Positions 32,481 to 44,275 of a DNA stretch of 64,000 nt are shown here, one piece after another. Below the pieces are notes generated by a model, which saw only the letters and a list, made by a program, of their open reading frames with translations, did no database searches and had not been told where the DNA came from. Position numbers and translations under genes: made by a program. The DNA lies in assembly GCA_024449915.1 (NCBI GenBank), contig JAMZAV010001460.1:62001-126000 (forward strand), written 5' to 3'. Source of the stretch: Sweltsa coloradensis (taxonomy: Eukaryota > Arthropoda > Insecta > Plecoptera > Chloroperlidae). Position 1 is the first letter of the stretch, and each line of letters begins with the position of its first letter.

Positions 32481-32818
32481 CTTGATACGCAGACAGAATG
32501 GTAAAATCCTTGATACTTTAGAACGTGGAACATCTCGGGTGCTGTACGACAAGCCCCCACTACACTGAACAATGCCAGAGCAGTATTCCATACTGACAGC
32601 AGACCTCGTAGTTTGTACGCAGGGCGATTTTTCATGTAATGTTGACCGGCGAAAATAAATATTATATATAGACCAGAGATATAAAATGTATTTGTCCAGT
32701 TATTTACCATCCATTGTACACCGTCATCAAATACAAACTCGTCCTCAAAATTAAAAGTGAAAGAATAATTTGGTACAACTCCAGGATTCTTTTCTACAGA
32801 ATCCAAGATATATTCCAT
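32481..32818 (-). CDS. Elovl6: ELOVL6-like elongase, 5' coding exon
   Basis: This encodes residues 1 to about 113: MEYILDSVEKNPGVVPNYSF, then VQWMVNNWTNTFYISGLYII (first membrane helix), AGQHYMKNRPAYKLRGLLSV and LKYQGFYHSVCVS. NYSF..FNFE and NRPAYKLRGLLSVWN are typical of ELOVL6. I chose the ATG at 32818 because TTTGCAAAG directly before it looks like a splice acceptor. An in-frame ATG at 32830 would add four residues (MFAK) if there is no intron. With the downstream exon it gives an uninterrupted 301-residue protein of normal family length, so this is the one host gene here that seems functional. It lies on the opposite strand between CRAL-TRIO units A and C. Confidence 0.88.
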
Positions 32819-32934
32819 CTTTGCAAACACACGAACGCTTATAAAACTGAATAGGTAAAATTGTTTAAGGAAAGTATAGAAATGTTCAAATATATTCCTT
32901 ACGGCCTAGTCTATTAAACCAAACGCATTTAGAG

Positions 32935-33120
32935 AACCTCTCCAGTAGATGACAGTCTCCTCCCGACCTCGGTCGTGAACGAACGTGTGCGTCTACAGGG
33001 CACCGAGTTCAGCCACTGAGCGCGCCACTGAGCTGACAGGCAGCACAGCGTGGTGAGAGCTGTCGGAACAACCGTCGGCCTTCGCGCGCGCTTTCGTAAT
33101 GGAACCGAAGGGGGATCGAG
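32935..33120 (-). promoter_or_regulatory. CpG-rich patch upstream of the elongase, possible promoter/first exon
   Basis: About 110-300 bp upstream of the elongase start codon the base composition rises sharply, with several CpGs (GAGCGCGCCACTGAGC, CTTCGCGCGCGCTTTCG) in otherwise AT-rich DNA. This fits a 5' non-coding exon and promoter for the minus-strand gene. No TATA box or initiator was proven. Confidence 0.35.
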
Positions 33121-34613
33121 TTATTTATTACGGATTTAGGAGTGCTATTGCCGGTTTCGAATGTCAAAACTAGATTGAAAAAGTCCTTACATTATTAATA
33201 AGTAATAAAGGTTATTATGTTAAAGAAATAGGGCCTAGTTGTTGATGTAAATATACTCTCATAATTATAATGAATGGAAAAGTGGTTTGACAAAAAGGTC
33301 TCAGTCTAGGTGTTTACACAGTTCTCAAGGACAGGAAATTTATCACTTATGTTAGCCCATGCTATTATCATTGGTTGTGGATAGTCGTATGGTCGTACGG
33401 ACAGTTGTAATAATAGCGAAAAATTATTCCTCCGGTTTACGTACTGAATTATTTGACAACGTAATAATTAAAAACCATATTTTGTGTCCATGTTCAAATG
33501 CTGACAAAATACCTATTAGTGATAAAATAGCCGAACATATGCATAATATATGGCTTGGCGGAGGCCAACATAACACATGGACCTTCTTTCCGTTTTGTTT
33601 GTTACTTTCATTCGATGTTACGTTCCAAATTATTATAATTACAATAAAAATATGCACCTATGCACTCGACGCATTCGTCGGTGGCACATGGTGAACTTCA
33701 GGGTTCCACATTTCCAGACTTTTATTTTCTATGACATAGAATATTGCGTCCGCGACGAGGCCAAATGTAATGAAATGAAATCATTTGCAGAAAAACAAAG
33801 GAATAATTTGAATGGTAAAGAAAAACGACATGTCCAGGATTCAAACCGCCGACCTCTCGCATAGAAGTCACACGCGATATCTCTCTGCAAAGCTCACTGT
33901 GATCATTATTGGGCGTTTATAAATATGTAGATGGTATCTCACGCCTAAGCCTAGTAATTTTCAGAAAGAAGGGCCGAATTGTTGACAAACGCATTTGAGA
34001 AGCATAGTTAGGTCCAGGCCCCTACTCCTAGCTCTATCATCCTTGAGGTGCCCTATGCCATGTTTAGTCTAAGCCAGGTTTATGTCTTTTAAGACGGCTT
34101 GTGAGGCATACTTCATACTATGCTGAGTGTTGTCACCTGCAAGTTTCTAAGCTTCTACCCTAAGATTTCAATATTGGTGTACATCTGTTAGAATTTAGGC
34201 TATGGCTTTGGGTTTATATTGCCAAAGGCTATGGCCTGGGTCAGTGGTGTAATTTCACATTGGGTCTAGTTTGCAAATTAAAACGAAATGTAGGTACCCT
34301 CCAACCAACCCAATCAGCCTTCTAAAATATGTCACTTGCATTATCGAAAGCATATTGTAACTTTAACTAAAATTGAGCATAGATTACATTTTGTTATTTT
34401 TTGGGGGGAGGGGGGTGTAGGCGGTGATGATTAATTGAACAACAATTTCGTAGAAGGCCGGGGGCTAGCTTTGAGTGGATGTCAAATAAATACTTTCGCT
34501 ACCCTAGGCCGCTCTAGCCTGTCAGTGAACCGACACAAATATGAACGCTAACGGAGGAACGCGCGCACGCACAGGTAAACTAAAAGTTGTAAAAAATAAA
34601 ATATTTCAAGTCA
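33121..34613. other. Intergenic, with a SINE-like remnant
   Basis: No gene recognised. At about 33825-33890 a reverse tRNA-like block (minus-strand B box GGCGGTTTGAATCCTGG) suggests a SINE remnant. A G-run occurs near 34400-34416. Plus-strand frames at 33359-33864 lack any family similarity that I can see. Confidence 0.4.
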
Positions 34614-35379
34614 TGACTCCTTCAAGATAGCCCCACACCCCTCCCGCCAAATTAATTTGAGTATATCTCTTGAAATAAGTTTGCATAAACGAAACTTTTT
34701 GTGCACAAACTTGAACAAAGTACTGTTCAAGTAATGTAATGTACATTACTTCTTATTTGAAGTTCAAAATGGGAGTGATAGGGGGGGCAACTTGTCCTAC
34801 TCCAATTACACTCTTCATCATTCAGAAGAGAATGTCCAAAGATTAGAGCAATTTAAAAGAACTCATTAACTCGCCATCATCCATCATATTGACAAAACAA
34901 AACTTTTGTTAGGATTGCTGGTGGTGGTTTTTGTTCCGACAACCTCACGAATGCTGTCTCGAGCGTTCTGTATGACCTTCATCTCTTGCTGCTTATCATT
35001 GAATCAAAATAATATAAGTTATATAATAATAGCACTGTAAGTTTTTGTTTGTTATTTTTTTAATTTTATAATATGGAACCAAAGCATCATTTGTCATGCC
35101 ATTACTTTTATTTGATTATGTTGGCATGACATTTTACCTTTAGTAAGTAAACAGTAGGAAATACACAAGAGGCGTTGTCGGGCTTATATTAAAATAATTG
35201 GTCGTCTGGCAAGATTGATGATGTAGTAATAAACCGTATCTCCTTTAAAAATCAGAATAGCCACCGGCAAATATTATTCATGCATCATGCTGCATCAGTC
35301 TGATCTAACATTTCTTTTCACACTGCATCAGACGTCTTATTTGTTTCTTTATTTTTAGAATTATATAATTTGCGTATGT
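34614..35379 (+). repeat. Segment homologous to intron 1 of copy B (unit C)
   Basis: GACTCCTTCA..AGCCCC, TTGAAATAAGTTTGCATA, GGGGGGGCAACTTGTCCTAC and the 35257-35380 stretch (CACCGGCAAATATTATTCAT) match 48829-49480 and 50872-51000 in order. This indicates either that unit C keeps part of the gene's intron 1, or a dispersed repeat. About 1.4 kb present in B (49480-50870) is missing here. Confidence 0.6.
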
Positions 35380-35387
35380 GTTATTAT

Positions 35388-36497
35388 TAGGGACCCTGAG
35401 AAATAGCAAATCATTTCGTTATAAAAAAATCTTCAATTTCAGTACATAAACTCAAGGAAAAGGCATCATTTCGTCATTAAAATATCACTGCAATCACCAC
35501 TCTTCAGCGAAATGAACTAGTATTTCACATAAACGAATATTTAATTTGGGCCATATAAAGCTAACTTTTTTAGTATTAGCTAGGCGCTTTCGATAATAAT
35601 TGAGCGAGCGTAGCGAGCGTCTCCACTTGACTCTTATGGCTTGAATGCCTGTTTTTTTTTTTTTTTTCCTGTTACTACTTCGGTACAGGTCGCACCGTTT
35701 CTCTGATCGACCTGAAATTTTGCACACATGTACATACCGCCTATACGGATTGCTGTATAGTTTTTGAACAAAATCCGATCGTTGGTTATAAAAAATAAAA
35801 AATAAAATAAAACAATAAAATTGTTCCGATCGTTATGAAATTTTGCAGGGTCAATAAGTACACCATTCTCTCCTATTTTACAAATTTTCAGCTAAATCGG
35901 TCGAGACCTTAAGTAGTGTAGATAGAAATTACATTTTATCAAAAGTAACGTTACCATGGCAACGAGAATTCTGGTCACTATGCACTGTCACCCAGATGTA
36001 ATCAAAATACTATCGAGGAAGCAGTGTATTATTTGTTATCAAAGAGTTAAAATAGTTTTTCCAAAGAAATGATGTCAAGGTCCTCTAGATGGCGCTGGAT
36101 TTTATCCATTCTCTCCAATTTTACAAATTTTCAGCTAAATCGGTCAAGACCTTTCAGACTTATTGATATGTAACATTATGGGAATGTTGTACTCGAGTCG
36201 TGTTGCACGTACCGGTGCTCGCTCAACAACGCGACGGGACTTTAGCGTTTTCCTAGTATTTTCAACTGTCATGGTGTTAACTAAACGTTAAAACAAAAAT
36301 ATTGATTTCAATGCCCAATTGTCAAATTATTTGCATATATTAGGCCTTAGCTTTCAGAATAACTGAGAAAACTTCAGATTTTGCTCTAATTTAGCATAAA
36401 AACGTGATTATTACTTTATTTCGCTTCTTAAGAATAGAACAGTCATATTTAGCATCATTTTGAGAAAAAAGTCATACACGAAATTTCAGGGTCCCTA
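35388..36497. mobile_element. hAT-type MITE with perfect 8-bp target duplication
   Basis: The termini TAGGGACCCTGAGAAAT and ATTTCAGGGTCCCTA are inverses. GTTATTAT flanks both sides (35380-35387, 36498-36505). The uninterrupted sequence is seen in unit B (50996-51012, GTGTTGTTATTGACAAGG). It carries a nested Helitron-like element at 35600-36256. No transposase. Confidence 0.85.
35600..36256 (+). mobile_element. Helitron-like family H4 element, complete, 657 bp
   Basis: It starts TTGAGCGAGCGTAGCGAGCG and ends GCTCGCTCAACAACGCGACG then TTTAGCGTTTTCCTAG before T. The subterminal GCTCGCTCAA is the inverse of the start, and AACGC..GCGTT forms the hairpin. Its interior differs from H1 but keeps a GATCGACCTGAAATTTTGCA block in the same relative position. 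Confidence 0.8.
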
Positions 36498-36526
36498 GTT
36501 ATTATTGATAAGGATCAATGCAATAA

Positions 36527-36960
36527 TTGGATGAGCGAAGCGAAGACTTCAATTTCACTGACCCCCCCCCAAAAAAAAAATTAGCTCGGTTGTTGTTGTT
36601 GCTGTTTTTTGTATTTTTGTCTGTTTGTTTGCTCTCTACCGGTCAAACGGCATATGCGATCTTGATAAAAATTTAAGGGGACCTCCGAAATCTCTGAACT
36701 TTGTGGTGTATTGTGTTTGGGTACAATCGAACAAAAATATTTCTCATGAATATCGTACTTTTATGATTTTTTTCGATTTTAAGTGCGATATTTTCGTGAC
36801 ATTTGGGCCGATTCTGACCAAACGGGTGGGGCTACAACGTTCATATTTTACATGTACATTGAGGTAATGGTAATGTATTGCTTTTTGAATGAAAAAGTTG
36901 AAAAAGTAAGACAGAATCCATAAATAAAGGTTTTAATATGAGTTTTTTTTAGCCTTAAGG
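36527..36960 (+). mobile_element. Helitron-like family H3 copy, 3' truncated
   Basis: It starts TTGGATGAGCGAAGCGAAGA and shares CTCTACCGGTCAAACGGCAT and CAAACGGGTGGGGCTACAAC with 8118. No CTAG/hairpin end follows. It lies just after the right target duplication of the hAT MITE. Confidence 0.65.
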
Positions 36961-37346
36961 CCACTGTACCACCTTTGGCCGATAGTTTGAAAGTCGAAGA
37001 AACATGTCTGAAAAGTTTGCTGAATGAAAATAGGCCTTTAAAATAACAGAAAAAAATTGTGATTTTTTTTGGGCGGGACATAACCTCACTTTTGGAAATT
37101 AGATTTAGATTTTTGGACAAAAGTGTAATATGCAAGTCTTGTTCAAAATTAAATTTTGAGAATAGGTTTTCTGGACATAGTTTCTAAACACCTTTAGCTA
37201 CAACTTCACTCTAGCTAAAATAGTTTTCTGAAAATAACAGTTTGGTGTAAGATTTTTTTTGTACAAATTCCAGTTTTGTACCGTATTACCATACCATACC
37301 GTATATTATAGCATAAAGTCTGATGTTATTATTATTATTGTTGCAG
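36961..37346 (+). other. Unassigned stretch leading into unit C exon 3
   Basis: Nothing recognised up to about 37285. From there (ATTATAGCATAAAGTCTGAT, GTTATTATTATTATTGTTGC) it matches the end of intron 2 in copies A and B. Confidence 0.55.
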
Positions 37347-37489
37347 GAACATGTTCGTATCGCCTTATCGCGACGACAAGGGACGGCAGGTTATCGTCGT
37401 AATTCTCAGTGAGTTAATAAATAATATTAATTTATAATAATATAAGACAGTTTGTACGTCGGGTATTCAAAAAACTAAACGTGGATTGA
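37347..37489 (+). pseudogene. CRAL-TRIO copy C remnant: exon 3 fused to the tail of exon 7
   Basis: 37347-37408 is exon 3 (MFVSPYRDDKGRQVIVVIL) with acceptor TATTGTTGCAG and donor GTGAGTTAATAAATAAT intact. Forty bases later, 37448-37489 is the end of exon 7 (LYVGS.. KKLNVD stop) with one base lost in its middle. Exons 4, 5, 6 and most of exon 7 are deleted. The downstream 37490-38262 matches the 3' flank of copy A, so this was a full gene copy once. Confidence 0.85.
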
Positions 37490-38262
37490 GCAATTAATTC
37501 CAAACAGTATTGTGAAAGACGAACCTAAGTATTGTTTCTTAAGAAATATTTATACACATTTTCACAATAGTTTGCATTTCAAATTATGCAAGCTTAACGA
37601 CTCTTTTGTACTAAATACTACTTGAATTTCCTAATTCAGAAACTAAAAAAAACCTAATGAGATTTGATTGTTTAATTTCCAGTATTTTTGGTGACGTTCA
37701 AATAACAATTAATAAAAGTGGGTGTAGTAGGACAAAACACATCTAGGGAAAAGGTAAAACGTAAAAGTGGAGGAAAAAAAAAGGAAAACGAAGTATCAAA
37801 ATGTTGAGAAAAATATTATATTGGTAATGTTTCAAGCGTGGCTTCGACAGTATACTATGGTGGGTTCGAAGAGGAGAAGACAGGAAAAGAAAGATGTAAT
37901 ATTGGTAATGTTTCAAGCGTGGCTTCGATAGTATAGTAGGGTGGATTCCTTCTACCCCCTACCCGACTTCATTGCTGAAAATAGGGGCTGATAATAATTA
38001 ACTATGAATTGAACAATGTAATTGTATTTATTTAACATTTTTATAATTTGCAAAGACTAATGTCAAATATAGGTATAGTTTTTAAATGTACACACACACA
38101 CAGTAACATTTTATAGTTATGGTGGTTCAATGAAAGAAATGAACCTGGATAATATTGTTACAATAAAGTTTTGTATGTATAGTCCAATGGTTTGTATTTT
38201 TGCAAAAATATTGTAAAAATATACTTAAATAATGGTATTATTTAATTCAATTTTATCATATT
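37490..38262 (+). other. 3' flank of remnant copy C
   Basis: It matches 24741-25162 and then 29954-30360 of unit A without the 4.8-kb LINE/transposon insertion. It therefore supplies the empty site of that insertion. A GAAGAGGAGAAGACAGGAAA..GGCTTCGATAGTATAGTA stretch is partly duplicated here (37840-37940). Confidence 0.7.
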
Positions 38263-38529
38263 ATTGTTTCTGGGTTCAAAACCCAGCCGGGACAGACTTT
38301 TCCGACAATTTCAATGAATCAATATATTAATTTTGTACTATTCTTGATGTTAAATTCCCAATTTCGCCAATGGAACTAGAATGAGTGATGACATGAAAGA
38401 ATGATTCGCGTGTTGTAAGTTTTAACAATGATTGTGCTCATTGTTGATTCTCATCGTGAGAAAGCGAGGTCAGAGTGGGCCACCAGGGTCTGGTAGAGAG
38501 ACAGAGCTACCTCGAGGCTCGCGAAGAGT

Positions 38530-38839
38530 GGCCAGTGAAGTGAGTGTAGCTGACTGAGGCGCAACAGTGTGGTGAGTGTAGCTGACTGAGGCGCAACAGT
38601 GTGGTGAGTGTAGCTGACTGAGGCGCAACAGTGTGGTGAGTGAGCTGACTGAGGCGCAACAGTGTGGTGAGTGTAGCTGACTGAGGCGCAACAGTGTGGT
38701 GAGTGAGCTGACTGAGGCGCAACAGTGTGGTGAGTGTAGCTGACTGAGGCGCAACAGTGTGGTGAGTGTAGCTGACTGAGGCGCAACAGTGTGGTGAGTG
38801 TAGCTGACTGAGGCGCAACAGTGAGGTGAGTGTAGCTGA
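38530..38839. repeat. 32-bp tandem array, about 10 copies (unit B), directly upstream of a LINE
   Basis: Same monomer as 5761-6455 (GTGAGTGTAGCTGACTGAGG and CGCAACAGTGTG), with two 30-bp variants lacking TA. The left flank 38270-38529 matches 5490-5760. It ends at GTAGCTGA (38832-38839), and the LINE 5' sequence follows. Confidence 0.9.
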
Positions 38840-38995
38840 CTGAAGCGGTAGTAGAGGTCGGTATGTAGACTACTTTGTAACAGTGCCAGTGGTTTAGAAC
38901 CAGCAAATTTAGTTCTCGTGAAGTGCGGATGTGTTCAGTGTTCTCTCCAGTGTTTGGACGTTTCACAAATTTAAAAGTGCGCATGGGACGTAAAA

Positions 38996-40576
38996 ATGGC
39001 AGACGAGGAAGTCATCATGGACCCGGGCGCCGTCCAACCCATGGAAATCAACAAGGAAAACATCCAGAAGAGAGGAAGAACTAATAGCGACGATAGCGAC
39101 GACGAACAGGAAAGTAACCGAAAGAAAACACCTGTAGACCCACTAAATCCTCAACCAAATACGTTTCTTAAGCCAAAGCCAATCCCAAAGCCAAACCTGA
39201 ATCCAATCCCAAACAAAAATCCTCCACCAGGGCCACCAAATCCAATTGTTACCAATCTGTCACCCGGCAACAAAATAAAAGCCACCCCACAAAACACCGA
39301 TCACATTCAAGCATTCAAAATAACAAAGTTTGAAAAGAACACTCAGAAATCCTACATTATAATAATTAGAACTGCCAGCAACACATCATCTCTGCCCCAC
39401 CCCATGACAGTTGGGAAATACTTAACATCCAATTTCCAAAACAAGGCCACTATAACCAAAACTGATAGAACGAGTATGAGAATAGAAACCAGCCAACTAG
39501 ATGTAGCAAATAAACTCCTACAAATAAAACAAATCGGAGCCGTCTCCCTAAACGCTTACGCGCCTCTAGGACTTTACACGTCCAAGGGGATAGTCAAAGG
39601 GGTAGACCCCAACATCCCAGATGAAGATATTCTTAAATACGCAAAATCGCAGTCCAAAATTCTACACATCAGAAGATTTCCTAAGAAAATTATAACAACA
39701 GAAGGCCATTATGAATTTAAACCTACAGGTACAATTCTAATTACTTTTCAGGGGGTCAGGCTCCCCGTGGACATTTAGTTACATTCAGTCAACCTCGAGG
39801 TCAACCCGTACATACCGAAGGTGCTACAGTGCACGAAATGTTTCCGTTATGGACACACTCATGTCAGATGTGACAGAGCACAAATGTGTGTCAATTGCGG
39901 TAAAGGTGAACACACAGATGACACATCATGTGAGGTCGAGTCACGATGCATCAATTGCAACGGGTCACACCCATCCATATCCGAAAGCTGTCCTGTTTAC
40001 AATCAAAGAAGGGAAAATATCGAACTTAATGACCACCGACCATCTTTCATACCAAGAAGCTAGAGACAAAATCAAAGACGCCGAACAGGCGCCGTAATAA
40101 ATGACACCAACTACCCCAATATCAAAATACACAGCCAAACACCAACGCGCAAACAAAAACCAACCAGCAGTAACGACGAGTTAGATAATTCCCCCAAGAC
40201 AGCTTCATCTTGGGCAGAGATAATCGCAAGTGAGCAGTCAACAATATCACCCCAGGACATACCCCAAGATATCGAAATCACGATATCCAGCGAGGAGGAC
40301 GGAATTAGTCTCAGCTCAAATCATAACTTAATAAAAGAAACAAACTCCAATATTACAAACATGACCTACAACAACAATACAATCAAGACAAACTCTCAAG
40401 AAAACATTAAAGTCCAAACTACCGTACATTTAATAACAAACTTGCTCTGCGAAATTATCATTCAACTCACAGGATCTAAGCTTGACAACGCATACAATAT
40501 CATATATCCAAAAGCACAACTAATTGTTACTATGATATCCGGTATCAGTTTTCTATCAACATGGAATTTAGTATAA
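38996..40576 (+). pseudogene. LINE ORF1, Gag-like zinc-knuckle protein, with nonsense and frameshift lesions
   Basis: ORF1 proteins coat the element RNA. From ATG 38996 the frame gives MADEEVIMDPGAVQPMEINK, a proline/lysine-rich linker, then KITKFEKNTQKSYIIIIRT and GIVKGVDPNIPDEDILKYAK, typical of the ORF1 nucleic-acid-binding region. A TAG at 39776-39778 interrupts it, but the same frame continues with three zinc knuckles (CTKCFRYGHTHVRC, CVNCGKGEHTDDTSC, CINCNGSHPSISESC). Near 40000 the conserved LSYQEARDKIKDAEQAP lies in the next frame, so a frameshift follows the knuckles. The tail overlaps ORF2 by about 16 bases. Confidence 0.8.
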
Positions 40577-43500
40577 TCCAATGGAATATTCACAGCATCC
40601 ACAGCAACACCACAGATTTACAATGGATAATTAACACTTTCAAACCATCTGTGGTAGCCCTACAGGAAACCTGGCTCAAACCTTCCGATAAACTAGCGTA
40701 TACTAATTACGAGCAAGTAGAGAAGACAGAGAAGATGGATACGGGGGGGGTAGGGCTACTAATCAACCTAAAAACACCCATTCCGCCGATATACACTACA
40801 TCAGACGGGAGCGGCCTTCAATCAATAGGTGCTAAAATCTCATTTGCAACTAATCAAGAAATCAACATCTTCTCCTGTTACAGAAAACCTAATTCATCAA
40901 ATTTCAAAAACTCATGGGACCAGATGCTAAGTAATATTCCTACAAACTCCATTATCTGCGGAGATCTAAACGCCCACCACCCAGCGTGGGACCCCAACAG
41001 ACCTGCATCCAGGGAAGGAAACATAATTGCGGACACTATCCAAAATAGGGCTCTCACCATAATCAACAATCTCGACCCCACCTTCATCCCCAGACCTCCG
41101 TTTCCCCCGTCAACCCCTGACATCACCCTGGTCCCTTGTCATCTGGCTCCCTTATTAACTTGGAGAGTGCTACCAGACCTCCACGGGAGCGACCACTTCC
41201 CTATCATTATTCACACCAATCATCCACCGCACCTGCGACATACATCCATCCAAGCTCCTAAAAACCCAAGAAGTAAGAATCTTGATTGGCAAAAATATAA
41301 CAAACTAAGTGACCAGTTTGACACCCCGAACAATAGTGACTCGATAACCTACTACAACACCCTTACGAACAACATCCATAAAGCAACCCAAAGATGCACG
41401 TACGAGCGTAACTATAACTTATCCCAGAAACAACCAGTACCATGGTGGAACTCCACGTGCGCCAAAGTCGTAGCAGAGCGCAAACTATGCTGGAAATCGT
41501 ACAAAAGAGAGCCATCCATGGCGAATTACCTCAATTTAAAAAAAGCGGTAGCCAAAGCGAAATACACCCTGAGAGACGAGCGGAAAAAAAGCTGGCACGA
41601 CTACTGCAGCACGATAAACCGGCAAACACCCCTCTCGTTGATATGGAGGAGGGTGGGCTGGTTCAAAGGGAGGAGACTGACGGCGGCCCCCAGCCCCGGG
41701 GACGCGAACGAGTTCGCGGAGGAGTTCGCCAAATTAATTGCACCTGACTTCGTACCAAATGTACAGGACGTAAGTACGGACATAGAGGACAGCGACGACG
41801 ACATCCAGTCCCAGGACCTAGACAAAAGCTTCACAGCAAGAGAGCTAGATAATATAATAAAGAAACTTCGATCCAAGTCCGCCCCCGGACCGGACGGCAT
41901 AACTCCAATCATGATTCTGAACATGTCCGAACGCGGAAGAGCAGCCTTTTCATGAAGTTATCCCCGACGACTGGCGCACTTCAGAAATAGTACCAATCCT
42001 AAAACCAGGCAAGGACAGAACCAAAGTAGCTTCGTACAGACCAATTGCCTTAACGTCCGTCATAGGCAAAGCAATGGAAAGACTTATTAAAAGCAGACTA
42101 GAAAGATGGTTAGAATATCACAACAAGCTCCCAAAACATCAATATGGATTCAGGAAAGGCAGAAGTACCATGGATAGCATAGCCAGAATTACAACCGACG
42201 CTCAAGTAGCGCTAAACAGCAACAAAGTCATGTTAACGGTATTCTTAGATATCGAAAAAGCCTACGATTCAGTAAATAGATCTTTGATACGTGAGCAATT
42301 AAAGCAAGCTGGGGTATCCAGTAAAGTAGCGAGATGGATAGACAAATATCTAAAAAATCGCACGATTAAAATCCGCTCTCACAGCTATTCTAAACCCCGA
42401 ACAACTTACAAGGGCCTACCCCAAGGGGCGGTTCTAAGCACCCTCTTGTACCTTTTATACACCCGGCAATTAGACAAAAATATTCCCAAACATACAATAA
42501 TACTCATGTTTGCAGACGACATAGTCCTGTACACAATCGCAGATAACTTACAAATAGCACAAATTCAACTACAACAAAGTTTGAATATTCTAATAAACGA
42601 ACTGGACAGACTAGAGCTATCAGCAAACCCGGGAAAGAGTGCATTAATGATTTTCACAAGAAGAAGATATAATATCGGAGAAATATCAATCAAATTAAAA
42701 GACAGAAAGATTCCTTTCAAATCCAACCACAAATTCCTCGGCTTACACCTCGATAATAAACTTACATGGAGTTGCCACACCAAGAACCTGTACACCAAGT
42801 GTATAAGAGAAGTAAACCTCCTTAGATGCATACAGGGAGTAAGTTGGGGTGCTGACCCACAAATTATGCTAACCATTCTAAGAAGCAGACTTTTGAGCAA
42901 AATAGAGTACGGCCTTTTGGTGTATGGGAACGCCACCCCCACCCACCTAGGTCCTATAGAGAGAGCTTTCAGACAAGGAATCCGTATATGCATAGGGGCT
43001 CTCAACTCATCCCCAAACCATTCAATCATGACAGAGGCAGCAATGTTACCAATTCGCCTATGTGCCTACAAATCAGCTATCTACTTCATGGCAAGACAAT
43101 ACACAATAGAAAACAATCAACTTATCACATCACTCCGGAAATTACAGAGCATAATTAATATAAAAGAGGAAGAAGGACGCCCGGGAGGAATTTACCCAGT
43201 GCTAGTGACTGCGACTAATTACCTTAGAGACGTTAGTCATCTAATAAGCAGCTTCCCCTGGCCTCTCCAATACGCATACACATATCACTCTCTAGAAAAA
43301 TACCTATTCCCTTTTATATCGGCCGAAAACAGTATCGATAGTACCAACTCAATCACAACCAAAGCTTCCTTTAACCAGTTCATCAAAGAAAAGCACCCAG
43401 GGAGCATACTTATTTTTAACCGACGGTTCCAAATAAACAACAAAGGAGTAATAGGAGTTGGCGCTGCCTTTTACGATTACAATAACAAAACAGGCTTCAA

Positions 43501-44275
43501 ATATAACTAACAAGTGAACTACCAATTACAACTTCAGAAACAATAGCCATAATTAAAGCCCTACAATAATTTCTATTCATCGATTTCAAGATTCAACTAT
43601 TCTCTCAGACTCAAAAGGGAGTATCCAATCCTTATCAAACAGCCACTTTGATGGGAAAACTGGATATTTCTCCTTTATACGGCCAGCCTTCTCAAATTCA
43701 ATGGATCCCAGCCCACAAATGGATCCCAGCCCACATGGGTATATCAGGAAATGAAACAGTGTAGACACCCTATAGTAAAGCAAGCTGCAACATCAAACAG
43801 ACTCCCGATATCAACACAATTAGACCCTCAAGTAATTAAATCAATAAGCGTCAAGAAGATATTTAATATGTGGAATGAATCATACGCAGAAACAAATAAG
43901 ACGAAAGGAAGGCATTATGCCCAAATACAAAGACAAATAAGGCCCAAACCCTGGTTCCAAGACTTTAAAAACCTTACCCGAAGAGAAATTATAACCATAA
44001 ACAGACTCAGAATAGGCCATTGCCACTTAAACGCATATCAAAATAAATTCAACCAAAATATCCCGCCTGAATGCCCCCACTGCGACTATCCCGAGACCAT
44101 AATGCATCTCCTACTAGTATGTCCTCATTACGACAGATGGCGCGACTCGCTCTATTCAGCCCTACCAAACAACATCCAACATCCTCTTACAGAAACTGAT
44201 ATCCTCTCCAATTTAACTCTCAACTCCGTCAAAGAAATTTCAAAATTCGTCGCCAAAACGGGAAGAAAAATATAA
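40561..44275 (+). pseudogene. LINE ORF2: endonuclease, reverse transcriptase, RNase H, frameshifted
   Basis: The APE-type endonuclease (40561-41230) shows IQWNIHSI, LQETWLK, ICGDLNAHHPAWD and GSDHFPI. The RT starts in RSKSAPGPDGI, then the frame changes near 41935-42073. It resumes with HQYGFRKGRSTMDSI, TVFLDIEKAYDSV, GLPQGAVLS and LMFADDIVLY. RNase H starts near 43400, where the expected TDGSK is displaced by two compensating single-base indels. Another frame change precedes QWIPAH (about 43710) and the C-terminal block CPHCDYPETIMHLLLVCPHY (44072-44130). RT plus RNase H plus zinc-knuckle ORF1 fits the I/R1-LOA group, not Jockey. Confidence 0.85.

Noticed and set aside
33359..33864. Plus-strand open frames of 95-111 codons
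   Set aside because: No family similarity visible; they end in a SINE-like remnant and have no splice or composition support.
38451..38984. Minus-strand open frames over the second array
   Set aside because: Same cause: tandem repeat translation.
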